From Lentimicrobium sp. (lineage in GTDB: Bacteria; Bacteroidota; Bacteroidia; Bacteroidales; Lentimicrobiaceae), in the NCBI GenBank assembly GCA_024709105.1, contig JANJXJ010000047.1, forward strand, positions 121,268 to 185,267: a stretch of DNA of 64,000 bases, given 5' to 3'. Under the pieces are notes generated by a model. The model was not told the DNA's origin. It did no database searches and worked only from the letters and a program-made list of their open reading frames with translations. A program made the translations under genes and the position numbers. How positions within the stretch are numbered: the first letter of the stretch is position 1; each line of letters starts with the position of its first letter. This document shows positions 35,331 through 42,956 of this stretch, piece by piece.

Positions 35331-36086
35331 ATGAAAATTGTAATTATTGAAGACGAAGAACTGGCAGCCCGCCGACTTGAAAGTATGATAAAAGAATGCG
35401 ACAACTCCATTGAAGTTATCGCAAGGCTTGAATCAGTTGAAGAATCGGTAGAGTGGTTTCGCAATCACACAGCACCCGATCTTATTTTCCTCGATATACA
35501 TCTGGAAGATGATCTAAGTTTTGCAATTTTCGAGAAAGTAAAAGTTGATGCCCCGGTAATTTTCACAACAGCATTTGATGAATATGCCATCAGGGCATTT
35601 AAAATGAAAAGTATTGATTATCTGTTGAAACCTATAGTTCAGGAAGAGTTGGCGCGGAGTCTGGATAAGTTCCATGAGTTCAGTTCTGTAAATACAAAAA
35701 CTGACATGGAATCGTTATTCAGATTATTTGTACAAGGTAACAAAACCGAGTATAAAGAACGGTTCTCAGTAACCATCGGCCAGAAAATCAAAACCTTCGC
35801 CATTGCAGATATCAACTGGTTTTACTCCGAAGAAGGAATTTCCTTTATGGTTACAGCCGACAATCATCAATACCCCATTGATTACAGCCTCGATGAACTC
35901 AGCGATATGCTTGATCCGGGAGTATTTTTCAGAATAAACCGGCAGTTCATCGTAAAAATGGAATCCATCGCCAACATACACATTTATCCAAAAGGCAGAT
36001 TAAAACTCGAATTAAAACCTGCCACTGACAAAGAAGTGTTTGTAAGCCGCGATAAGGTAAGCCGGTTTAAACAGTGGCTCGGGTAG
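35331..36086 (+). CDS. LytTR-family response regulator
   Basis: 251 residues from the ATG at 35331; a longer frame starting at 35259 overlaps the kinase end and is not family-like. The receiver domain (1-120) has acidic pocket EDEE, phospho-acceptor D55 in LIFLDIHL, T80 and K100 (DYLLKPI). The LytTR DNA-binding domain (about 145-250) carries IGQKIKTFAIADINWFYSEEG and FFRINRQFIVKMESI. It is the expected partner of the LytS-like kinase. LytTR proteins bind paired direct repeats; no such site was found with confidence in the operon's upstream region. Confidence 0.93.
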   Translation: MKIVIIEDEELAARRLESMIKECDNSIEVIARLESVEESVEWFRNHTAPDLIFLDIHLEDDLSFAIFEKVKVDAPVIFTTAFDEYAIRAFKMKSIDYLLKPIVQEELARSLDKFHEFSSVNTKTDMESLFRLFVQGNKTEYKERFSVTIGQKIKTFAIADINWFYSEEGISFMVTADNHQYPIDYSLDELSDMLDPGVFFRINRQFIVKMESIANIHIYPKGRLKLELKPATDKEVFVSRDKVSRFKQWLG

Positions 36087-36147
36087 CATTGCATATTCCA
36101 TTTGCCTGAAATCAGGTATCTGGAGCTAAAGAACACAGATCTGACAG

Positions 36148-38619
36148 CTAATCCCGGTTTTCAATTTCCTTCGAAATCTCCTCTTTTACTGCATCAGTCA
36201 GCGTTTCGTAGGTATGCCCTTCGGGGTGAACCGGCTTCAGGAAACCAATTTTTACCTTGGTCCACAATCTCGGGAAGCGGCTTCCTTTGGGCAATGCTTT
36301 AAATGCACCGGTTATAGCCACAGGAACAATGGGTATGTTTAGCTCGCTGGCAAGAATGGCAAAAGTTTTCTTGAATTCGCCCAGTTCACCAGTTATTGTG
36401 CGGGTACCTTCGGGGAAAATTATCAGGCTTCGGTTCTGCTTAAGCACTTCAGCCATTTTCTGAATAGATTCCTTCAGATCTTTATTCAAATCAACAATAA
36501 TAATGTTGTTGCGGCTGGCCAGGAATTTCAGCCATCTCTTGCGCAGGTGTTTTTCCTTTGCATAGAAATAGGTTCGCTTCATCTGCTGATTGGTGAGGTA
36601 GGCGGCAACAAACATCCCGTCGAAAGAACTCTGATGATTGGGCGCAAGAATAAAAGGCCCTTCCGGTATATTCTCTTTTCCAGTAACCCTGTATCTGAAA
36701 ATAAGGTGGAAGAATATTCTGAATGAATACATTAGCCAGCGTCCGGCAGCCCAGTTTCCGGGCAGTTTCAGGTTTACCTTCTCGCGAATAATATCAGCCC
36801 AGTTGATGCGGGCATCTTCGATACGGGTTTTATTTTCGGCAACATATTCGGATAGCTTAAGCACATCTCCAAAATTTGTCATGGCCGAAGGCTCAATACT
36901 CACTCCGAAATTCTGTTGCAGCCATGCCTGAAATCCGACCTTATCCAAAGAATCCATGCCGAGATCCATTTCAAGATGGTGATGCGGGCGAACTTTCCGG
37001 CCCTTCTCTGACTCAAGAAATGCAGCAATCATTTTAAACTCAGCACTTTCCGGAATATCATGATTGTTATCGTCATGCTGCTCAACAGCCATATCGCTCA
37101 GGCGGAAACGCTGGAGTTTCCCTAACCTGGTGCGTGGCAGTTCTTTATCGGTGAGGTAAAATCTCATTACCTTTTTATAAGGCGACACGCTGCCATTAAA
37201 TGGCTCTATTACTTCCCGGCGCAGAATGGCCTCTGTTTCCTGCGAAATACCTCCGCTTACATGTTCAGGATCAGGAATAACAATTACCTGAAGCATATCA
37301 TCGCGGAAGAAAACTCCGCAATCTTTTACCAGCGGGGATTCCAGCAGCTTGTATTCAATTTCGGTTGGGTTAACATTTTTGCCATTCGAAAGGATAATAA
37401 TTTCCTTTTTGCGGCCGGTAATGAAGAGAAAACCGTCTTTATCAAAATATCCCAGATCGCCGGTGTAGAGCCAGCCATCCTGAATAACTTCGGCAGTTTC
37501 TTCGGGTCGGTTATAATATCCTTTCATAATATTTGGCCCTGAAGCGAGAATCTCCCCTTCATCAATACGCACCTGAGTATCGCGCATCAACTCACCGGGC
37601 GATCCGATTTTCACCCTGCCTGGCCTGGTAAAAGTGATCATAGGTGCAGCTTCGGTCATACCATAACCTTCAAGTACCTCGAAACCAAGAACCTGAAAAT
37701 CATGTCCAACCTCAGGATCAAGTGCAGCACCTCCTGAAACCAGCACTTCAACCGACCCTCCAAGCTTTTGATGCACTGTATTAAAAATCTTTTTCGAGAA
37801 ACCTTTTGATTTAAGTTTAGAAGCAATGCCAAAAAGCATTCTGGCAACGGCACTTTTGTTTACCTTATCCATGATGCCTTTGCGAATGGCGGCATACAAG
37901 CGGGGCACACCTATGATTATGGTAATGGCATTGTTTCGCAGGGTTGCCATAATATCTTCAGATGCCATTGAAGGGCTTATGGCGATGGTTGCTCCAAGGT
38001 ATAAAGGTATAACCATGGTACCCATAAGCGGAAATATATGATGCAGCGGAAGCAGCACCATTACCCTTGATGACTCACTGTAAATGGGTATATGTTCAGA
38101 AACAGCCAGCACATTGGTCATCAGATTCTTATAGGAAAGCATTACCCCTTTGGGGCTGCCTGTGGTTCCCGAAGTATAAATAATTACTGCGGTATCTTCT
38201 TCTCCGGCAACTGGAAATAAACCTATATCTGCCTGAGTTTCATCAATGACTTCCAGTTCATTGATGATTAAAATTTTTGATTTGCAATCGGCCAGGGCAA
38301 CAGCCTCAAGCATCAGCGCATGTTTATCGGCTGAGCAGAAAATGACTTCGGGTTTGGAATCACTCAGAATATAAGCCACTTCCGAAACCGCAGCCATAAA
38401 ATCAATTGGAATGGCAACTCCCCCCTTTTTCCAGATGGAATAAAAGGTCATTATCCAGCCCGGCCGGTTTTCGGAGAAAACAACAGCATGCGCACCTGCA
38501 GTGATTTCAAACTTTTTAGCAATGGCTTCAATCTTACCCTGAAGCAGTGAGTAGGAGAACTTCTGATCTCCATAAGTAATGGCAACCTTGTCGCCACTTG
38601 TGTTAAGCATCGAGTACAA
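36148..38619 (-). CDS. Fused acyl-CoA/acyl-ACP synthetase, ACP and acyltransferase
   Basis: 823 residues with three domains. Residues 1-510 are an ANL AMP-binding synthetase: P-loop IIYTSGTTGSPKGVML (147-161), YGMTEAAP, TGDLGYFDKDGFLFITGRKKE. Residues about 525-600 are a carrier domain with the phosphopantetheine site DLGMDSLD (S557). Residues about 640-823 are a PlsC acyltransferase with NHQSSFD (H662, D667) and FPEGTRT (735-741). The likely path is that a fatty acid is activated, loaded on the built-in carrier and passed to a lysophospholipid or other acceptor. E. coli Aas has acyltransferase first and no internal ACP, so the order here differs. It is transcribed alone, convergent with the LytTR gene. 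TATATTTG (complement of 38722-38729) may be the -7 box. Confidence 0.9.
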   Translation of the reverse strand: MYSMLNTSGDKVAITYGDQKFSYSLLQGKIEAIAKKFEITAGAHAVVFSENRPGWIMTFYSIWKKGGVAIPIDFMAAVSEVAYILSDSKPEVIFCSADKHALMLEAVALADCKSKILIINELEVIDETQADIGLFPVAGEEDTAVIIYTSGTTGSPKGVMLSYKNLMTNVLAVSEHIPIYSESSRVMVLLPLHHIFPLMGTMVIPLYLGATIAISPSMASEDIMATLRNNAITIIIGVPRLYAAIRKGIMDKVNKSAVARMLFGIASKLKSKGFSKKIFNTVHQKLGGSVEVLVSGGAALDPEVGHDFQVLGFEVLEGYGMTEAAPMITFTRPGRVKIGSPGELMRDTQVRIDEGEILASGPNIMKGYYNRPEETAEVIQDGWLYTGDLGYFDKDGFLFITGRKKEIIILSNGKNVNPTEIEYKLLESPLVKDCGVFFRDDMLQVIVIPDPEHVSGGISQETEAILRREVIEPFNGSVSPYKKVMRFYLTDKELPRTRLGKLQRFRLSDMAVEQHDDNNHDIPESAEFKMIAAFLESEKGRKVRPHHHLEMDLGMDSLDKVGFQAWLQQNFGVSIEPSAMTNFGDVLKLSEYVAENKTRIEDARINWADIIREKVNLKLPGNWAAGRWLMYSFRIFFHLIFRYRVTGKENIPEGPFILAPNHQSSFDGMFVAAYLTNQQMKRTYFYAKEKHLRKRWLKFLASRNNIIIVDLNKDLKESIQKMAEVLKQNRSLIIFPEGTRTITGELGEFKKTFAILASELNIPIVPVAITGAFKALPKGSRFPRLWTKVKIGFLKPVHPEGHTYETLTDAVKEEISKEIENRD

Positions 38620-38810
38620 ATTCCTGAGTGTTGGTTATTTGAGTATAAACCTCATATGAAGCAGAATGTTTTATGAATTCAAAGAATGATCAAAAACAAG
38701 CTGAAGCATGAGATTTGTGTGCAAATATACTTATTTGGCTTGCTTTTCTGGGATTGTTTTAATTCTGTCATTCGAACTGCAGATTCAGCAACTTAATTCA
38801 GCTCATTGTA

Positions 38811-39653
38811 TTAAAAAGGAGCTGAGAGGTATTCAAGTTCCTCTATAACTTTTGCTTTTGCTTTAGGCGACAGGCCAAATTCGTCAATTGCCCTTGTATT
38901 TGCTGCAAGATCTGTACAAAGAATATATTCCCTTTCAATCAGGCTTTGCTTCTGGCGCCTGTTTAGTCCCGACAATACGGTTACCGGAAACAAGCCCGTA
39001 TTTTCGACAAGATCTTTCAAACTGCATTTTGAGGGGAAATCCCAGCCTATTAACCGAAGACCGGCGCATATCCCATAAGCTGCTGCATCTTCAGAAAAAC
39101 GGGTATTGGTCACCACCCAGCCTTCGTAATTTTTTCCTTTATTTTCCTGTGCAGTTTCCCACACTGATTTAACATCAATGAACCTGGATTGTATGTACAG
39201 CGGAACCTGAACACTGCATATTCGCCCGGGAGTATTATGATATTTGCACTCTATCATGATTTTCTTTTCATCATTCCAGGCAACCACATCTACTTCGTGT
39301 GTTACACATTTCCCGGGAAGAATCTGTCCGGTGATTGCCTTATAACCAAGCTTTTTCATCAGCTCCCCTACATAACGTTCAAAAGGGAAACCCGTAGGGC
39401 CGAGCTCCATAATAGCATTCTTCAGGCTATAACGGGCAGCGGTTGAATGCACCTTTTGTTTCAGAAGCCTGAATGCCATTTTATAAATCGCCCGTGTGGA
39501 GATGCCATCGTAAAGCGAATTCATTACTTCCGAAATTACGGACTCAATAATCACTTCTGAAGCTCCGGCATTGCGCAACGAATTGTATAATTTCTCAGGG
39601 GAGAATTCCTGATTCTCTCCCGATGATTTTTTTACCTGCACCTGCTTACCCAT
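38811..39653 (-). CDS. ATP-cone domain fused to a PD-(D/E)xK (Mrr-like) endonuclease
   Basis: 280 residues. Residues 3-85 are an ATP-cone (VQVKKSSGENQEFSPEKLYNSLRNAGAS split over the usual helices), the nucleotide-sensing domain of ribonucleotide reductases and NrdR. Residues 90-160 are a restriction-endonuclease-like core: E92/E97 region, D122 in HEVDVVAW and E135-C-K137 in IECKYH, the D...ExK triad. The C-terminal 100 residues (SGLNRRQKQSLIEREYI) look helical and unassigned. The protein may cleave DNA under control of ATP or dATP level. No methyltransferase or specificity gene lies nearby. The gene is monocistronic, leftward, divergent from a small-protein gene. Confidence 0.82.
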   Translation of the reverse strand: MGKQVQVKKSSGENQEFSPEKLYNSLRNAGASEVIIESVISEVMNSLYDGISTRAIYKMAFRLLKQKVHSTAARYSLKNAIMELGPTGFPFERYVGELMKKLGYKAITGQILPGKCVTHEVDVVAWNDEKKIMIECKYHNTPGRICSVQVPLYIQSRFIDVKSVWETAQENKGKNYEGWVVTNTRFSEDAAAYGICAGLRLIGWDFPSKCSLKDLVENTGLFPVTVLSGLNRRQKQSLIEREYILCTDLAANTRAIDEFGLSPKAKAKVIEELEYLSAPF

Positions 39654-39808
39654 ATCATCCTTAATTAATATTTCTGTAAAATTAGGAAAAGGGATAATAT
39701 GATAATGAAATCAGCCCTGCCGAAGCGATGTTTTTTAATAAAGACAACTTATTTCATTAGATGTAAACTATTAAAAACAGGCTTGAATAACAATATTCAA
39801 TTATGGCA

Positions 39809-39840
39809 TTTGTTAATTCTATGATTTTCGTGTAGGTTTG
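39809..39840 (+). promoter_or_regulatory. Predicted promoter of the small basic protein gene
   Basis: TTTG (39809-39812), a 20-bp spacer, then TAGGTTTG (39833-39840): a full match to the consensus, with a leader of about 30 nt before the ATG at 39879. Confidence 0.6.
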
Positions 39841-39878
39841 TAAAAAATTTCGGGGTTATACATTCATTTTCACCTCCT

Positions 39879-40169
39879 ATGCCGCCAAAACGACGCAACC
39901 GGAAAGCCAGAAAATTCAAGAACGTTGAGTTTAAACTCACTGCACAGCAGAAAAAACGGGTAGATGCATTTTGCCGCAAATACAAAACTACCCCGGTTTC
40001 AATGTATAAAAAGGCCATTAATATTTTTCTGGCTAAAAACGGATACGGAACACTTCCCAAACAGGCAGAGCACATTATTCCCGACAATCAGATGAGTATT
40101 TTTGATTTGATGGAAGAGGCTGTTGTCAACCCTGAAAGCACTAACGTGAATATGGAACCCGGGCAGTAA
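39879..40169 (+). CDS. Small basic protein of unknown function overlapping recR
   Basis: 96 residues. The N-terminus is strongly basic (MPPKRRNRKARKFKN), then FKLTAQQKKRVDAFCRKYKTTPVSMYKKAINIFL, which has a helix-turn-helix or ribbon-helix-helix feel, and an acidic tail (IFDLMEEAVVNPEST). A DNA- or RNA-binding role is plausible but unproven. A perfect promoter match upstream and normal codon use support a real gene. Its 3' end overlaps the convergent recR by 29 bp, so the two mRNAs are complementary there. No family was recognised. Confidence 0.65.
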   Translation: MPPKRRNRKARKFKNVEFKLTAQQKKRVDAFCRKYKTTPVSMYKKAINIFLAKNGYGTLPKQAEHIIPDNQMSIFDLMEEAVVNPESTNVNMEPGQ

Positions 40170-40749
40170 TTGATTTCCCCAGAGTAATTTCATCAGCAAA
40201 TTCCAGGTCATCACCTATAGCAACGCCCCTTGAAATCACTGAAATTGAATTCACTTTATCATTCAATCGTTTGAAAAGATAAAATCCGGTGGTATCTCCT
40301 TCGGTAGTTGCCGGCAGAGCAAGTATTATTTCTGCAACATTTTCATGACTCAGTCTTACAACCAGCGAATCAGCATTTATATCTCCCGGACCAACTCCAT
40401 CCATGGGTGAAATAACGCCGCCCAGCACATGATAAACACCCCTGAACTGCCCTGTATTTTCAATTGCCATTACATCGCGAACATCTTCGACCACACATAT
40501 TATCGAGGTATCGCGTTTAGAATCGCTGCAGATTGCGCAGATGTCTGCATCGCTGATGTTGTGGCACCGCTCACAATATTTCACCTCTGACCTAAGTTTA
40601 ATGATGGCATTTCCGAGTGACTCAGATTTTGCAACGTCCTGCTTAAGAATATGCAGGGCAAGTCGCACTGCTGTCCGGCGGCCAATGCCCGGAAGTTTGC
40701 TCAGCTCAGAAACGGCTTCTTCAAGTAAACGTGACGAATATGTGTTCAT
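40141..40749 (-). CDS. recR: Recombination mediator RecR
   Basis: 202 residues, the standard length. Helix-hairpin-helix ELSKLPGIGRRTAVRLALH at the N-terminus, a C4 zinc finger with C59, C62, C71 and C74, a Toprim domain (IICVVEDVRDVMAIENTG...GDINADSLV) and the C-terminal EITLGKSITAR motif. RecR works with RecO and RecF in loading RecA on gapped DNA. No dnaX or ybaB gene is adjacent, unlike in Proteobacteria. It is transcribed leftward and overlaps the small basic protein gene tail to tail. Confidence 0.96.
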   Translation of the reverse strand: MNTYSSRLLEEAVSELSKLPGIGRRTAVRLALHILKQDVAKSESLGNAIIKLRSEVKYCERCHNISDADICAICSDSKRDTSIICVVEDVRDVMAIENTGQFRGVYHVLGGVISPMDGVGPGDINADSLVVRLSHENVAEIILALPATTEGDTTGFYLFKRLNDKVNSISVISRGVAIGDDLEFADEITLGKSITARVPYSR

Positions 40750-40764
40750 GGATGCAAGAGCAAA

Positions 40765-40796
40765 ATTGATGCTCTTTTAAATTTTCGTTATTTTTG
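40765..40796 (+). promoter_or_regulatory. Predicted promoter of the MORN-repeat gene
   Basis: ATTG (40765-40768), a 20-bp spacer, then TATTTTTG (40789-40796), 74 bp before the ATG at 40870. Confidence 0.5.
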
Positions 40797-40869
40797 CAGC
40801 AAATTTACGAAAAGTAAAGCATGAAGCTACCCCCGGTGAAATGCTTTCAATAATAAACCCCTGACAAGA

Positions 40870-41619
40870 ATGTTAAAAACTGTTTTTCAAATCATAAGCA
40901 TTTCCTTCCTTGTTACGCTGCTTTCTTCATATAACCTGTTGGCTCAGAGCGGCAGCATCAATCAAACCGATGCACAAGGCAAAAAGCAGGGAAAATGGCA
41001 GAAAAGTGACGAAAACGGAAGGCTGATATACACCGGTGAGTTTACAAATGACTTGCCAACCGGCCGTTTTACTTATTACGATACCGCAGCAAGGGTAAAA
41101 GCTATTACTGATTTTACTGAAAACGGTACCAAAGCATTTACCACTACTTTTAATCGTTATGGCAAGAAAAATTCTGAAGGCAACTATCTGAACGAAAAAC
41201 GGGAAGGCTTGTGGAAATTTTACAATGAGGAAGAGATTCTTATATCAGAAGAGTTCTATCAGAATGGCATTGCATCAGGAACCTGGAAAAATTATTATCA
41301 GAATGGAGTTTTGCTTGAAGAGATAAATTATAAAAATGGAATTAAGCATGGGCCCTGGAAACAATACTTTCATGATGGTCCAACCAAATTGAGTGCAGTG
41401 TTTGAAAATGGAAAACTCGAAGGACTGGCAACGTTTTACCACCCCAGCGGAAAAGTTATGATATCGGGCACATACAAAAATAACTTTAAACATGGAGTGT
41501 GGATGCATCTGAGCGACAAAGGAATAGCCGAAAAAAAAGAAGTGTGGGACAATGGATTCCTGATTGCGGAAGAGTATTATGACAAAGCACGGGAAAGAAT
41601 GGTTAAGGAGGAAAAATAG
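40870..41619 (+). CDS. Secreted MORN-repeat (YwqK-like) protein
   Basis: 249 residues with a signal peptide (MLKTVFQIISISFLVTLLSSYNLLAQ). The mature protein is made of eight or so MORN-like units of about 23 residues: GKKQGKWQKSDENG, NEKREGLWKFYNEEE, ASGTWKNYYQNGVLLEEI, KHGPWKQYFHDG, LEGLATFYHPSGK, KHGVWMHLSDKG. The family is annotated as a YwqK-type antitoxin, but in Bacteroidota such exported versions are common and have no paired toxin; none is visible here. The likely role is a beta-sheet binding surface in the periplasm. Monocistronic, with its own promoter. Confidence 0.85.
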   Translation: MLKTVFQIISISFLVTLLSSYNLLAQSGSINQTDAQGKKQGKWQKSDENGRLIYTGEFTNDLPTGRFTYYDTAARVKAITDFTENGTKAFTTTFNRYGKKNSEGNYLNEKREGLWKFYNEEEILISEEFYQNGIASGTWKNYYQNGVLLEEINYKNGIKHGPWKQYFHDGPTKLSAVFENGKLEGLATFYHPSGKVMISGTYKNNFKHGVWMHLSDKGIAEKKEVWDNGFLIAEEYYDKARERMVKEEK

Positions 41620-41744
41620 ACAACGAATTTTAATTAAATAAGGCCCTTATTAATTTTAATTTTCAATCTGAGCTTTTTTTGGCCTTAAAAATGTCATCAT
41701 TGAAATATTGTTGTTTATAGTTGAGCACTCAATTATAGATATCT

Positions 41745-42881
41745 ATGCGGGCTCCATCAAGAAAAAAATCTGATTTAAAAGCAGTCATCTCGCTTTTCCT
41801 CAAAATGGGGATACTGTCTTTTGGCGGCCCTGCAGCTCATACAGCCATGATGGAGCAGGAGGTAGTGCAAAAACGAAAATGGATTGACAAACAACATTTT
41901 CTCGACCTGCTGGGAGCTACCAACCTGATTCCCGGCCCAAATTCCTCTGAAATGGCCATGCACATCGGGCAAGAAAAAGCCGGATTCAAGGGATTAATAT
42001 TTGCAGGAATGGCGTTCATTATCCCTGCCTGCCTTATTTCCGGTGTTTTTGCTTGGTTTTATGTGAGTTATGGAGAACTTCCGGCTGTACAACCCATGAT
42101 TGCAGGCATAAAACCAGCTGTACTGGCTATTATTGCTATGGCCGTTTTTAGTCTTGGAAAAAAAGCAGTAAAAGGCCCCGAAACTGCAATTCTGGGAGTT
42201 CTTGTTCTCGCTGCCGGAATTGCTGGCTTAAGTGAGTTAACCGCAATGATTCTGGCTGGAATTGCGGGCACCACCTTTTTCTATTTTAAAAACAGGCAAC
42301 AAAAACTTAATTCAATAGCCCCATTCATTGCTTTACCTGTACTCTCTATGTTTTCAGGAATTTCCATATCCGGAATTTTTTGGATATTCCTCAAAATCGG
42401 TTCTTTGCTTTACGGAGGTGGATACGTTCTTTTTGCTTTTCTCGATGCCGAATTAGTTCAAAATGGCTTGCTGAGCCGCAATGAGCTTATGGATGCAGTT
42501 GCAGTTGGCCAGTTTACTCCCGGGCCGATTTTATCAACAGCTACTTTTATAGGCTATATCATGGCAGGCATACCGGGAGCCATAGCTGCTACTGCCGGAG
42601 TATTTTTACCTTCGTTTATTTTTGTTGCAATTCTTAACCCTTTGATTCCCAGGCTCAGAAAATCGAAACTTGCAGGAAATTTCCTCGATTCTGTAAATGT
42701 TGCATCGGTCGCGGTTATGGCATCTGTACTTTTTTCTATGGCCATTGACACTCTGCAAACCTGGCAAACAATATCAATTTGTTTAGCTGCTTTCATGTAT
42801 ATCATTCTTTCAAAAAACTACAGCTCTGTTTTTTTAGTGGTTGGAGGTGCTGTTGCCGGATTTTTGTTGCATTTGGTTTAA
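41745..42881 (+). CDS. chrA: ChrA-type chromate transporter
   Basis: 378 residues with about ten membrane helices and two homologous halves, each carrying the CHR domain start: LKMGILSFGGPAAHTAMMEQ...LLGATNLIPGPNSSEMAMH in the N half and LKIGSLLYGGGYVLFAFLDAE...AVGQFTPGPILSTATFIGY in the C half. This is the long two-domain form. The family exports chromate, probably by proton antiport, and some members serve other anions. No chrB regulator is nearby. Upstream TATAGTTG is a poor match to a -7 box, so the promoter is uncertain. Confidence 0.92.
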   Translation: MRAPSRKKSDLKAVISLFLKMGILSFGGPAAHTAMMEQEVVQKRKWIDKQHFLDLLGATNLIPGPNSSEMAMHIGQEKAGFKGLIFAGMAFIIPACLISGVFAWFYVSYGELPAVQPMIAGIKPAVLAIIAMAVFSLGKKAVKGPETAILGVLVLAAGIAGLSELTAMILAGIAGTTFFYFKNRQQKLNSIAPFIALPVLSMFSGISISGIFWIFLKIGSLLYGGGYVLFAFLDAELVQNGLLSRNELMDAVAVGQFTPGPILSTATFIGYIMAGIPGAIAATAGVFLPSFIFVAILNPLIPRLRKSKLAGNFLDSVNVASVAVMASVLFSMAIDTLQTWQTISICLAAFMYIILSKNYSSVFLVVGGAVAGFLLHLV

Positions 42882-42956
42882 AATTCGTGTTTGTAGTAGT
42901 ATTTTATCAGATTTTTAACCATACTTGTTATTTTTGTCCCTTCTAAATATCAAACA

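Noticed and set aside
40870..41619. MORN-repeat protein as the antitoxin of a toxin-antitoxin pair
   Set aside because: The protein has a signal peptide and no toxin gene next to it. The YwqK antitoxin label is a family naming artefact here.
41637..41651. AATAAGG-C-CCTTATT palindrome after the MORN-repeat gene
   Set aside because: One-base loop cannot form a terminator hairpin and no U tract follows. It could be a binding site, but nothing else supports it.
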